This document shows, piece after piece, positions 15,611-23,273 of a DNA stretch of 43,501 nt (its first letter is position 1; every line of letters begins with the position of its first letter). This DNA is from Pseudomonas sp. SLFW (GTDB lineage Bacteria; Pseudomonadota; Gammaproteobacteria; Pseudomonadales; Pseudomonadaceae). The notes beneath the pieces were generated by a model that made no database searches, was not told the origin of the DNA, and saw nothing but the letters and a program-made list of their open reading frames with translations. A program made the position numbers and the translations under genes. The stretch lies in the NCBI RefSeq assembly GCF_009905615.1, contig NZ_JAAAKW010000032.1:1-43501 (forward strand), in the 5' to 3' direction.

Positions 15611-16924
15611 ATGCGCACACAGACCTTGCCGGAGGCGCGGGCGATCACGGCCACGCCGACCCGCAAACGCTTTTTCATCATGGTGCTGCTGTTCATCACC
15701 GTGGTGATCAATTACCTCGACCGCAGCAACCTGTCCATCGCCGCCCCTGCACTGACCAGCGAACTGGGCATCGATCCGGTCCACGTCGGTCTGGTGTTCT
15801 CGGCCTTCGGTTGGACCTACGCGGCCATGCAATTGCCCGGCGGCTGGCTGGTGGACCGGGTGCCGCCGCGCATTCTCTATACCGTGGCGCTGGCCCTGTG
15901 GTCCGTCGCCACCATTTTCCTCGGTTTCGTTGGCAGCTTCGTCGGCCTGTTCGTGCTGCGCATGGCCGTGGGCGCGCTGGAAGCCCCGGCTTATCCGATC
16001 AACAGCCGCGTGGTCACCGCATGGTTTCCTGAAAAAGAACGCGCCACAGCGGTTGGCTTCTACACCTCCGGCCAGTTCGTCGGCTTGGCGTTCCTGACCC
16101 CGGTACTGGCCTGGCTGCAAGCCACGTTTGGTTGGCACATGGTGTTTGTCGCGACCGGTGGCGTGGGCGTGATCTGGGCGGCGATCTGGTACATGGTCTA
16201 TCGCGAACCTCGCGATTTCAAAGGCGTGAATCAGGGCGAAATCGACCTGATCAAAGAGGGCGGTGGTCTGGTGGACATTCAGACCGACACCGATAAAGCC
16301 AGAAGCGGTTTCAGTTGGGGCGACCTCGGCATCGTCCTCAGCAAACGCAAACTGTGGGGCATTTACCTGGGGCAGTTCTGCCTCAACTCGACCCTGTGGT
16401 TCTTCCTCACCTGGTTCCCGACCTACCTGGTGAAATACCGTGGCATGGACTTCATCAAGTCCGGCCTGCTGGCCTCGCTGCCGTTTCTTGCAGCATTCGT
16501 GGGTGTGCTGTGCTCAGGGTTCTTTTCGGACTGGTTGATCCGTCGCGGCCACACCGTGGGCTTTGCCCGCAAGCTGCCAATAATCGCCGGCTTGCTGATC
16601 TCCACCTCGATCATCGGCGCCAACTACGTTGAATCGACGCCGCTGGTGATTGCGTTCCTGGCGTTGGCGTTTTTCGGCAACGGTCTCGCGTCGATCACAT
16701 GGTCGCTGGTTTCGACCTTGGCCCCGGCGCGCTTGCTGGGCCTGACTGGCGGCACGTTCAACCTGATTGGCAACCTGGCTGCCATCGCGACACCCATCGT
16801 GATCGGCTTCCTCGCGTCGGGCGATTCGTTCGCCCCGGCGATCACCTACATCGCCGTGCTGGCATTGTTGGGGGCGTTGTCCTACATCCTGTTGGTGGGC
16901 AAGGTCGAGCGGATCGAGCTGTAA
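15611..16924 (+). CDS. dgoT: MFS anion:cation symporter, D-galactonate transporter (DgoT-like)
   Basis: 437 residues with 12 predicted membrane segments. Key residues D37 and R38 (NYLDRSNLS) and E124 (GALEAPAYP) are each offset by nine from the substrate and proton residues D46, R47 and E133 of E. coli DgoT (from memory). It should import D-galactonate with protons across the inner membrane. It lies between dgoD and iclR, 98 bases after dgoD. Closely related family members carry glucarate or glucuronate, so the substrate rests on residue match plus operon context. Confidence 0.88.
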   Translation: MRTQTLPEARAITATPTRKRFFIMVLLFITVVINYLDRSNLSIAAPALTSELGIDPVHVGLVFSAFGWTYAAMQLPGGWLVDRVPPRILYTVALALWSVATIFLGFVGSFVGLFVLRMAVGALEAPAYPINSRVVTAWFPEKERATAVGFYTSGQFVGLAFLTPVLAWLQATFGWHMVFVATGGVGVIWAAIWYMVYREPRDFKGVNQGEIDLIKEGGGLVDIQTDTDKARSGFSWGDLGIVLSKRKLWGIYLGQFCLNSTLWFFLTWFPTYLVKYRGMDFIKSGLLASLPFLAAFVGVLCSGFFSDWLIRRGHTVGFARKLPIIAGLLISTSIIGANYVESTPLVIAFLALAFFGNGLASITWSLVSTLAPARLLGLTGGTFNLIGNLAAIATPIVIGFLASGDSFAPAITYIAVLALLGALSYILLVGKVERIEL

Positions 16925-16927
16925 CCC

Positions 16928-16965
16928 TTGGACTGACCTGCGCTGGCGACGATAATGCCGCCAGC
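16928..16965 (+). promoter_or_regulatory. iclR promoter with inverted repeat over the -10
   Basis: TTGGAC (16928-16933), a 17-base spacer and GATAAT (16951-16956) form a good promoter. The -10 lies inside GCTGGCG (16942-16948) / CGCCAGC (16959-16965), a perfect 7-bp inverted repeat. This is the expected geometry for autorepression. Confidence 0.5.
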
Positions 16966-16988
16966 TCTCCGATTCGATAAGGCGCGAT

Positions 16989-17795
16989 ATGCACGATTCT
17001 TCCGACACCGCAGGCGCGGCTGGCAAAGACGCCGCCCCCACCGGCACGCAAACCCTGTTGCGCGGGTTGGGCGTGGTGCAGGCCGTGGCCAGCGGCGCGC
17101 GCGACCTCAAGGAAATTGCCCGGCTGATCGGCACCACCCGCAGCACGACTCACCGCCTGGCCAGTTGCCTGGTGGAAGAACGCTATCTGCGGGTCTTGCC
17201 GCAGATGGGCTACGTATTAGGGCCAAAGCTGATCGAGCTGGGGTTTCAGGCGCGGGAAGAGCTGCCATTGCCTGCGTTGGCGCGACCCTTTCTGGATGAG
17301 CTGTCGGCGCTGACCGGTGACACCGTGCACTTGGCGATCCGCGAAGGCGACGAGGTGCTGTACCTGCACAAGAATCCCGGCCGCAATGGGCCAGAGATGC
17401 GTTCGCGGGTGGGACATCGCATGCCGCTGGCGCGCACAGGCATCGGCAAGGCGTTGCTGCTGGACAGTCCGGAAAGCGAGTGGCAGCGGCTGTACGACGT
17501 CAGTGTGCCGGAGGTGGCGAAGAACCCGCTGTGGCCCGCGCATCAGGAACAGACCTGGGTGCAGGTGCGCGAACGGATGCACGAATACGTGAAGGGCGGG
17601 TATGCGTTCGATCTGGAAGACAACGAACCGTCGATTCGTTGTGTGGCTGCACCGGTTCGCGATGCCAGTAAACACATTGTTGCCGGGATCAGCATCGCCA
17701 GCACTGTGCCGTACATGCCACTGGAAAAGATGGCCGAGTTGGTGCCGGTGATCAAGGAAGTGGCGGCACGGTTGTCGGCGGAGTTGGGTGGGTAA
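16989..17795 (+). CDS. IclR-family regulator, probable dgo operon regulator
   Basis: 268 residues. The winged helix spans about residues 22-80 (LKEIARLIGTTRSTTHRLAS), followed by the IclR effector domain (VHLAIREGDEVLYLHK, ARTGIGKALL, AVRD-like APVRDASKHIVAGISIA). It ends the galactonate operon 64 bases after the transporter gene, which makes it the likely local regulator. E. coli uses a GntR-type regulator (DgoR) for this pathway, so this is a different regulator class. The likely ligand is galactonate or 2-keto-3-deoxy-galactonate (inference). Confidence 0.9.
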   Translation: MHDSSDTAGAAGKDAAPTGTQTLLRGLGVVQAVASGARDLKEIARLIGTTRSTTHRLASCLVEERYLRVLPQMGYVLGPKLIELGFQAREELPLPALARPFLDELSALTGDTVHLAIREGDEVLYLHKNPGRNGPEMRSRVGHRMPLARTGIGKALLLDSPESEWQRLYDVSVPEVAKNPLWPAHQEQTWVQVRERMHEYVKGGYAFDLEDNEPSIRCVAAPVRDASKHIVAGISIASTVPYMPLEKMAELVPVIKEVAARLSAELGG

Positions 17796-17820
17796 ACGAT
17801 CTGTCTGACGCAACGCCTGA

Positions 17821-17913
17821 CCTGTGGGAGTGAGCTTGCTCGCGATAGCGGCCTTCCATTCGCCTCAATAGGCGACTGTTACACCGCTATCGCGAGCAAG
17901 CTCACTCCTACAG
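17821..17913. repeat. REPIN 3 (inverted REP pair, GAGCTTGC type)
   Basis: CTGTGGGAGTGAGCTTGC and GCAAGCTCACTCCTACAG are inverse arms with one mismatch; CTCGCGATAGCGG and CCGCTATCGCGAG extend them. The core differs from REPINs 1, 2 and 4 and matches the GAGCTTGCTCGCGA family. It sits between two convergent genes. Confidence 0.88.
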
Positions 17914-17925
17914 TGATCGCGTCGT

Positions 17926-17961
17926 ATGATTGTTCCCACGCAGCGCGCGGGGGACGATCAT
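17926..17961. repeat. Extragenic hairpin repeat, GATCGTTCCC type, copy 2
   Basis: ATGATTGTTCCC (17926-17937) and GGGGACGATCAT (17950-17961) pair with two G-T wobbles. The centre ACGCAGCGCGCG resembles copy 1. It lies just past the alcohol dehydrogenase stop codon and may serve as its transcript end. Confidence 0.7.
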
Positions 17962-17969
17962 GTGAAGCG

Positions 17970-19022
17970 TTACGCCTTCAACGTCGCCATATCAATCACA
18001 AAACGATATTTAACGTCGCCTGCAATCATGCGGCTGTACGCCTCGTTGATGTTCTGGATGTCGAGCATCTCGATGTCACAGCTGATGTCGTGCTCGGCGC
18101 AGAAATCCAGCACCTCCTGCGTTTCCGCGATACCGCCGATCAACGAACCTGCCAACACACGACGTTTCATCACCAGGTTGGCGGCATGCACAGCGGGGTC
18201 GATCGGTTCGATCAGGCCCACCAGAATGTGCACGCCGTCGAAACGCAGGGTGTCGAGGTACGGGTTCAAATCGTGTTGAACCGGAATGGTGTCCAGCAGG
18301 AAGTTGAAGTGGCCGGCAGCGGCTTTCATCTGCTCCGCATCGGTGGACACGATCACATGGTCCGCGCCCTGACGACGGGCTTCTTCGGCCTTGCTCGCCG
18401 AACGGGTAAACAGCGTCACTTCCGCCCCCATCGCCTTGGCGAACTTGATACCCATGTGGCCCAGACCGCCCATGCCCAGCACGCCCACTTTGTCGCCCGC
18501 CTTGACGCCGTAGTGCTTGAGCGGCGAGTAGGTGGTGATCCCCGCGCAAAGAATCGGCGCGGCAGCGGCCAGGTTCAGTTTCTCCGGGATGCGCACCACG
18601 AAGTGCTCGCTGACCACGATGCTGCTGGAATAGCCGCCCATGGTGTTGCTGCCATCGACGCGGTCCGGCGCGGCGTAAGTCAGGGTCGGGCCTTCCAGGC
18701 AATACTGCTCCAGATCTGCTGCGCAGGCCTCGCAATGACGGCAGGAGTCGACCATGCAACCTACGCCGACCAGATCGCCGACTTTGTGTTTGGTGACCTT
18801 GGTGCCGACTTCGGTCACCTTGCCGACGATCTCGTGGCCCGGCATCAGCGGGTAGACCGCGATGCCCCATTCGTTGCGTGCCTGGTGGATGTCGGAGTGG
18901 CAGACGCCGCAGTACAGAATCTCGATGGCCACGTCGTCCGGGCGCGGGCTGCGGCGGTTGAAGGTCATGGGGGCGAGGGGGGTCGTGGCGGATTGAGCGG
19001 CATAACCGATGGCTGTGTACAT
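17970..19022 (-). CDS. Zinc-dependent NAD(P) alcohol/aldehyde reductase (YahK/CAD-like)
   Basis: 350 residues, a medium-chain dehydrogenase. The catalytic zinc site is C38 (CGVCHSDIH) and H63-E64 (PGHEIVGKV). Structural zinc ligands are C94, C97, C100 and C108 in VDSCRHCEAC and the following Cys. The nucleotide-binding GMGGLGHMGIKFAKAMG lies near residue 175. Relatives (YahK, cinnamyl-alcohol dehydrogenases) reduce aldehydes with NADPH. The ATG at 19022 follows GCGAGGTTTCAC; in-frame sequence upstream is not protein-like for the family. It is divergent from an AraC regulator, a common pairing for aldehyde-responsive reductases. Confidence 0.92.
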   Translation of the reverse strand: MYTAIGYAAQSATTPLAPMTFNRRSPRPDDVAIEILYCGVCHSDIHQARNEWGIAVYPLMPGHEIVGKVTEVGTKVTKHKVGDLVGVGCMVDSCRHCEACAADLEQYCLEGPTLTYAAPDRVDGSNTMGGYSSSIVVSEHFVVRIPEKLNLAAAAPILCAGITTYSPLKHYGVKAGDKVGVLGMGGLGHMGIKFAKAMGAEVTLFTRSASKAEEARRQGADHVIVSTDAEQMKAAAGHFNFLLDTIPVQHDLNPYLDTLRFDGVHILVGLIEPIDPAVHAANLVMKRRVLAGSLIGGIAETQEVLDFCAEHDISCDIEMLDIQNINEAYSRMIAGDVKYRFVIDMATLKA

Positions 19023-19087
19023 GTGAAACCTCGCTAAAACAATGACGGTTGAGGCCGTGCATTCTGCGCAGCGAAGTCGACACCGGC

Positions 19088-19124
19088 CATGACCATTCCT
19101 CCGCGTGTCATGCCTATTCCTCCG
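19088..19124. promoter_or_regulatory. 21-bp-spaced direct repeats between alcohol dehydrogenase and AraC genes
   Basis: CATGACCATTCCTCCG (19088-19103) and CATGCCTATTCCTCCG (19109-19124) match at 14 of 16 positions with a period of 21 bases, two helical turns. AraC proteins typically bind such direct repeats. They lie about 66 bases upstream of the dehydrogenase start. Confidence 0.6.
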
Positions 19125-19200
19125 GACCTGCCCCATAAGGGGCTGCGTTGTGCGGCGGATCTGCGATGATGCGAGTGTCTAATCCTCTGTCCGGTTGCCC

Positions 19201-20106
19201 ATGTCACTGACCCTTCATTCCGACGCCAACGCCACGCTGGTGTCCCTGATCAAACCGCTGGCGCCTTGCCCTGGCTTCGTCGATACCCGCGTGCCGGGTG
19301 TGCAGGCCATGTCCTGGAGTCACTACGTCGCCAGCAGCCCGCAAATCTACGAGCCGAGCCTGGTGATCCTCGCCCAAGGCAGCAAATTGGCGCGCCTCGG
19401 ATCGAGGACGCTGGAATACGGCGCGGGCCATTACCTCGTGCAGGCGCTGTCGGTGCCGTTCATGTGCGAGACCTTTGCCACTCAGGAAGAGCCCCTGTAT
19501 GGCGTTGCCGTGTCGATTGATCGAACGGTATTGGGCGAATTGGTGCAGGCCATGGGGCAAGCACCCGGTGTGACGGTCAAGGCGCAGACGCCCGAGTCGA
19601 TGAGCTCAGCCGAGCTGGACAGCTCTATGCGCGAAAGCGTCGAGCGTCTGTTGCATTGCCTGCACAACCCTCTGGACGCCCAAGTCATGGGCGCGGCGCG
19701 GGTGAGGGAGGTGTTGTACGCGGCGTTGCGCGGGCCTCAAGCCGGTGTGTTGCGGGCGCTGGTCGAACAGCAGGGGCACTTCGCCCGAATTGCCGCGGCG
19801 TTGCAGCACCTGCGCGACCATTACAACGAAGCCTTGAGCGTTGACGAACTGGCCCGGCGCGCCAACATGAGCGCGTCGACCTTTCATGAGCATTTCAAGC
19901 GCAGCACGATGCTGTCACCGGTGCAGTACCTTAAACGCCTGCGTCTGCTCAAGGCCCAGCAAATGCTGATCGGCGAAGGCATGGGGGTGGCGCAAGTGGC
20001 GCACAAGGTGGGGTATCAAAGCACGTCGCAATTCAGCCGCGAATACAAACGTTACTTTGAGCGCAATCCGGGAGAAGAGGGGGCGTTGTTGAGGGTTTCG
20101 GCATGA
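19201..20106 (+). CDS. AraC-family regulator with AraC_N domain
   Basis: 301 residues. The N-terminal AraC_N-type cupin domain (about 10-165; PSLVILAQGSKLARLGSRTLEYGAGHYL without long gaps) is followed by the two C-terminal helix-turn-helices (about 200-295; LSVDELARRANMSASTFHEH and GVAQVAHKVGYQSTSQFSRE). The ATG at 19201 was taken; a TTG two codons earlier is an alternative and the ribosome site is weak. Divergence from the aldehyde reductase parallels E. coli yqhC-yqhD, which suggests control of that gene by a reactive aldehyde (inference). Confidence 0.9.
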   Translation: MSLTLHSDANATLVSLIKPLAPCPGFVDTRVPGVQAMSWSHYVASSPQIYEPSLVILAQGSKLARLGSRTLEYGAGHYLVQALSVPFMCETFATQEEPLYGVAVSIDRTVLGELVQAMGQAPGVTVKAQTPESMSSAELDSSMRESVERLLHCLHNPLDAQVMGAARVREVLYAALRGPQAGVLRALVEQQGHFARIAAALQHLRDHYNEALSVDELARRANMSASTFHEHFKRSTMLSPVQYLKRLRLLKAQQMLIGEGMGVAQVAHKVGYQSTSQFSREYKRYFERNPGEEGALLRVSA

Positions 20107-20126
20107 GGAACTGCTGCTGACTCGTC

Positions 20127-20220
20127 CCTGTGGGAGCGAACTCATTCGCGAAGCGGTGGTTCAGGCGATAGAAACGCTTCGTCCGTACTGACCCCTCGCG
20201 AATGAATTCGCTCCCACAGG
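20127..20220. repeat. REPIN 4 (inverted REP pair, GAATTC type)
   Basis: CCTGTGGGAGCGAACTC and GAATTCGCTCCCACAGG form the arms; one arm base differs from REPINs 1 and 2. Inner GCGAAGCG and CGCTTCGT also pair. It lies between the convergent AraC and ETF-ubiquinone oxidoreductase genes. Confidence 0.88.
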
Positions 20221-20262
20221 AGTCGGGGCAATCCGCTGAGCCGGTGGCAGGTTGTAGCCCAC

Positions 20263-20289
20263 AAAAAAGGCGCCATGATCGGCGCCTTT
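20263..20289. terminator. Bidirectional terminator between AraC and ETF-QO genes
   Basis: AAAAAAGGCGCC (20263-20274), loop ATGATC, then GGCGCCTTT. The six-A side gives a T run for the minus-strand ETF-QO transcript; the plus side has three T. A short AGCTTAAAGCTTGC extragenic repeat fragment follows at 20296-20325. Confidence 0.75.
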
Positions 20290-20325
20290 CTCTTACCGCT
20301 TGCAGCTTAAAGCTTGCCGCTGGTT

Positions 20326-21990
20326 TTACATATTTGGATAGGTCGGCCCACCCGCACCTTCCGGCGTGACCCATGTGATGTTCTGCGAAGGGTCCTTGAT
20401 GTCACAGGTCTTGCAGTGCACGCAGTTCTGCGCGTTGATCTGGAAGCGCTTGCTGCCGTCTTCCTGTGTCACCACCTCATAGACACCCGCCGGGCAGTAG
20501 CGCTGCGCGGGCTCGTCGTATTTCGGCAGGTTGACGCTGATCGGGATGTTGGGGTCCTTCAGCTTCAGGTGGCACGGCTGCTCTTCTTCGTGGTTAGTGC
20601 CCGAGATGAACACCGAACTCAGTTTGTCGAAGCTCAGCTTGCCGTCCGGTTTCGGGTAGTCGATCCGCTTGGAGTCGGCGGCCAGCTTCATGCACGCATA
20701 GTCCGGCTTGTTGTCGTGCAGGGTGAACGGGATCTTGCCGCCGAACAGGTTCTGGTCGATGAAGTTGAACGCGCCACCCAGGATCGGGCCGAACTTGTGA
20801 ATCGCCGGACCGAAGTTACGGCTGGCGAACAGTTCTTCATGCAGCCAGCTGCCTTTGAAGGCCTGGACGTAGGTGTTCAGCGCATCGCCGCCTTCATTGC
20901 CCGCCAACAGCGCATCAGCCACGGATTCCGCTGCCAGCATGCCGGACTTCATGGCTGTGTGGCTGCCCTTGATCTTGGCGAAGTTCAGGGTGCCGAGGTC
21001 GCAACCGATCAGCGCGCCACCGGGGAAGACCATTTTCGGCAGCGAGTTCAGACCGCCTTTGCAGATAGCGCGGGCGCCGTAGCTGACGCGCTTGCCGCCT
21101 TCCAGGTACTGCTTGAGGATCGGGTGATGCTTGAGGCGCTGGAACTCGTCGAACGGCGACAGGAACGGGTTGGCGTAGGACAGATCGACGATCAGGCCGA
21201 CCACCACCTGGTTGTTTTCCAGGTGATAAAGGAAGGAGCCGCCAGTGTTCTCGGTGCCCATCACGTCCAGCGGCCAGCCAGCGGTGTGCACCACCAGGCC
21301 TGGCTGATGCTTGGCCGGGTCTATTTCCCAGATTTCCTTAAGGCCGATGCCGTAATGCTGGGCGTCGGATTCGCTGTCCAGATTGAAGCGCTTGATCAAC
21401 TGCTTGCCAATGTGGCCACGGCAGCCCTCGGCGAACAGCGTGTACTTGCCGCGCAGCTCCATGCCGGGGGTGTACATGCCGTCCTTCGGATTGCCTTCGC
21501 GATCGACGCCCATGTCGCCGGTGAGAATCCCGCGTACCACGCCGTTCTCGTCGATCAGCGCTTCCTGAGCGGCGAAGCCCGGGTAAATTTCAACGCCCAG
21601 GTTCTCGGCCTGCTGCGCCAGCCAGCGGCACAAGTTGCCCAGGGAAATAATGTAGTTGCCTTCGTTGTGCATGGTCTTCGGCACGAACGCGCCCGGCACT
21701 TTTGTGCCAGCGTCGGCACTGGTCAGCACATAAATGTCATCGCCTTTGACCGGCGTGTTCAGCGGTGCGCCGAGTGCTTTCCAGTCAGGGAACAGCTCGT
21801 TCAGGGCGCGGGGTTCGAACACCGCCCCGGAGAGAATGTGCGCGCCAACTTCAGAGCCTTTTTCAACGACGCAGACGCTGATCTCCTGGCCAGCTTCGGC
21901 GGCCTTTTGTTTCAGACGGCATGCGGCGGAGAGCCCGGCTGGACCGGCTCCGACGATGACGACGTCGAATTCCATAAATTCGCGTTCCAC
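20326..21990 (-). CDS. Electron transfer flavoprotein-ubiquinone oxidoreductase (ETF-QO)
   Basis: 554 residues, full length. A membrane-associated FAD and [4Fe-4S] enzyme passing electrons from reduced ETF to ubiquinone, ending acyl-CoA and amino-acid oxidation in the respiratory chain. Seen are the FAD motif VVIVGAGPAGLSAACRLKQ at the N-terminus, AEGCRGHIGKQLI, and cluster ligands C499 (CPAGVYEV), C523, C526 and C529 (NCVHCKTCDIKDP). The start is GTG at 21990, seven bases after AGGAG; the in-frame ATG five codons later lacks that spacing. It is divergent from etfB-etfA, its electron donor. A PsrA-type box abuts its promoter. Confidence 0.96.
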   Translation of the reverse strand: MEREFMEFDVVIVGAGPAGLSAACRLKQKAAEAGQEISVCVVEKGSEVGAHILSGAVFEPRALNELFPDWKALGAPLNTPVKGDDIYVLTSADAGTKVPGAFVPKTMHNEGNYIISLGNLCRWLAQQAENLGVEIYPGFAAQEALIDENGVVRGILTGDMGVDREGNPKDGMYTPGMELRGKYTLFAEGCRGHIGKQLIKRFNLDSESDAQHYGIGLKEIWEIDPAKHQPGLVVHTAGWPLDVMGTENTGGSFLYHLENNQVVVGLIVDLSYANPFLSPFDEFQRLKHHPILKQYLEGGKRVSYGARAICKGGLNSLPKMVFPGGALIGCDLGTLNFAKIKGSHTAMKSGMLAAESVADALLAGNEGGDALNTYVQAFKGSWLHEELFASRNFGPAIHKFGPILGGAFNFIDQNLFGGKIPFTLHDNKPDYACMKLAADSKRIDYPKPDGKLSFDKLSSVFISGTNHEEEQPCHLKLKDPNIPISVNLPKYDEPAQRYCPAGVYEVVTQEDGSKRFQINAQNCVHCKTCDIKDPSQNITWVTPEGAGGPTYPNM

Positions 21991-22091
21991 TGGCTATCTC
22001 CTGATCAAAGGCTCAACGGTATTTTTTTATAAGTAGTGATCAACACACGCTCGGCGACGGTGTCATCCCAGCGTCATCTTCAAAGGGGCGC

Positions 22092-22120
22092 ATTATATCT
22101 ACACCACCTCTCAGGTCCAA
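22092..22120 (-). promoter_or_regulatory. Sigma-70 promoter of ETF-QO
   Basis: On the minus strand TTGGAC (22120-22115), a 17-base spacer and a perfect TATAAT (22097-22092) are seen. The start of transcription would lie about 95 bases before the GTG. Confidence 0.75.
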
Positions 22121-22122
22121 TA

Positions 22123-22136
22123 CAAACGTTTGTTTG
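22123..22136. promoter_or_regulatory. PsrA-type operator (CAAAC-N4-GTTTG)
   Basis: CAAACGTTTGTTTG fits the PsrA consensus (G/C)AAAC N2-4 GTTT(G/C) exactly with N4. It begins two bases upstream of the ETF-QO -35. PsrA is the Pseudomonas long-chain fatty-acid sensor that controls beta-oxidation genes. Confidence 0.65.
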
Positions 22137-22470
22137 AATCAGCTGAAACCCTGATAAAACATAGGGAGACGGCTTGCGACTGGCGTTTTTGTCGTATTGA
22201 CCGGAATAGGCGTTCCGGTCAAGATACGGGCGGTTTTGCGCTCGCCGTAGGCTGACCGTTGGCAAGCGAACGCCTCTGAAAGCAGTGCCAGTACCGCGCG
22301 GCAAAACCGCTCCATCCCCCCGGGGAATATGCAAGCGGAGAGCAGTTTACACGCCCGGCCTGCGTATGACTTGGCCTGGAGCGGAGGTGTCAGCGTTTTT
22401 TGCTGAACTCACCGTTAAGTAACGACGAATACGCTGTTTTCAAAGGTGTTCTTTACACTGACGTGTACCC

Positions 22471-22501
22471 ATCGCCGGGCCGGGCCTGGCGATTTCTTTT
22501 C
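22471..22501 (+). terminator. Terminator-like hairpin directly before etfB
   Basis: ATCGCC (22471-22476) pairs with GGCGAT (22488-22493) around a GC-rich loop, followed by TTTCTTTTC. It lies only 23 bases before the etfB ATG, so it would act as a leader attenuator rather than an ordinary gene end. Confidence 0.4.
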
Positions 22502-22523
22502 ACCGGAGAGTAACGAGGAATCC

Positions 22524-23273
22524 ATGAAGGTTCTTGTAGCTGTCAAACGAGTGGTCGACTACAACGTCAAGGTTCGCGTCAAAGCGGACAACTCCGGCGT
22601 CGATCTCGCAAACGTAAAAATGTCGATGAACCCCTTCTGCGAAATCGCCGTGGAAGAAGCCGTACGCCTGAAAGAGAAGGGCGTCGCGACCGAGATCGTC
22701 GTCGTTTCCATTGGCCCGACCACTGCCCAGGAGCAACTGCGTACAGCGTTGGCACTGGGTGCTGATCGCGCCATCCTCGTTGAATCCGCTGACGAGCTGA
22801 CCTCTTTGGCCGTGGCCAAGCTGCTCAAGGCTGTTGTCGATAAAGAGCAGCCGCAGCTGGTCATTCTCGGCAAGCAAGCGATCGACAGTGACAACAACCA
22901 GACAGGCCAGATGCTGGCGGCCCTGAGCGGTTACGCCCAAGGCACCTTCGCCTCCAAGGTTGAAGTCTCTGGCGACAGCGTCAGCGTTACCCGCGAAATC
23001 GATGCCGGTGCTCAGACCGTTTCCCTGAAGCTGCCTGCCATCGTCACCACCGACCTGCGCCTCAACGAGCCGCGCTACGCGTCGCTGCCGAACATCATGA
23101 AAGCCAAGAAGAAGCCTCTCGAAGTGCTGACGCCTGACGCTTTGGGTGTGTCCACGTCCTCCACCAACAAGACCCTGAAAGTCGAAGCCCCGGCTGCTCG
23201 CAGCGCTGGCATCAAGGTCAAGTCGGTTGCAGAGCTGGTCGAGAAACTGAAAAACGAAGCGAAGGTGATCTGA
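22524..23273 (+). CDS. etfB: Electron transfer flavoprotein subunit beta EtfB
   Basis: 249 residues, the standard EtfB length. It binds AMP and pairs with EtfA to carry electrons from acyl-CoA dehydrogenases. It begins MKVLVAVKRVVDYNVKVRV, and the family signature VVVSIGPTTAQEQLRTALALGADRAI is present in two parts. The ATG at 22524 follows CGAGGAATCC; the upstream in-frame extension crosses the leader hairpin and is not family-like. The stop overlaps the etfA start by one base (TGATG), indicating translational coupling. Confidence 0.97.
   Translation: MKVLVAVKRVVDYNVKVRVKADNSGVDLANVKMSMNPFCEIAVEEAVRLKEKGVATEIVVVSIGPTTAQEQLRTALALGADRAILVESADELTSLAVAKLLKAVVDKEQPQLVILGKQAIDSDNNQTGQMLAALSGYAQGTFASKVEVSGDSVSVTREIDAGAQTVSLKLPAIVTTDLRLNEPRYASLPNIMKAKKKPLEVLTPDALGVSTSSTNKTLKVEAPAARSAGIKVKSVAELVEKLKNEAKVI

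Larger units (their letters stand above)
21991..22523. other. 533-base divergent region between ETF-QO and etfB
   Basis: It holds the ETF-QO promoter and PsrA-type box (22092-22136) and strong inverted repeats. TTGACCGGAA (22197-22206) / TTCCGGTCAA (22213-22222) is perfect, with outer CGTA/TACG. GCGGTTTTGC (22230-22239) / GCAAAACCGC (22301-22310) encloses 61 bases. A hairpin plus T run (22471-22501) precedes etfB. No protein gene with a credible start is seen. A clear etfB promoter could not be assigned. Confidence 0.6.

Noticed and set aside
20314..22032. A 572-codon plus-strand open frame opposite ETF-QO
   Set aside because: A codon-bias shadow; the minus-strand protein has all FAD and Fe-S motifs.
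22080..22334. An 84-codon minus-strand frame in the ETF-QO/etfB gap
   Set aside because: It covers the inverted repeats and the ETF-QO promoter, and the product resembles no family.
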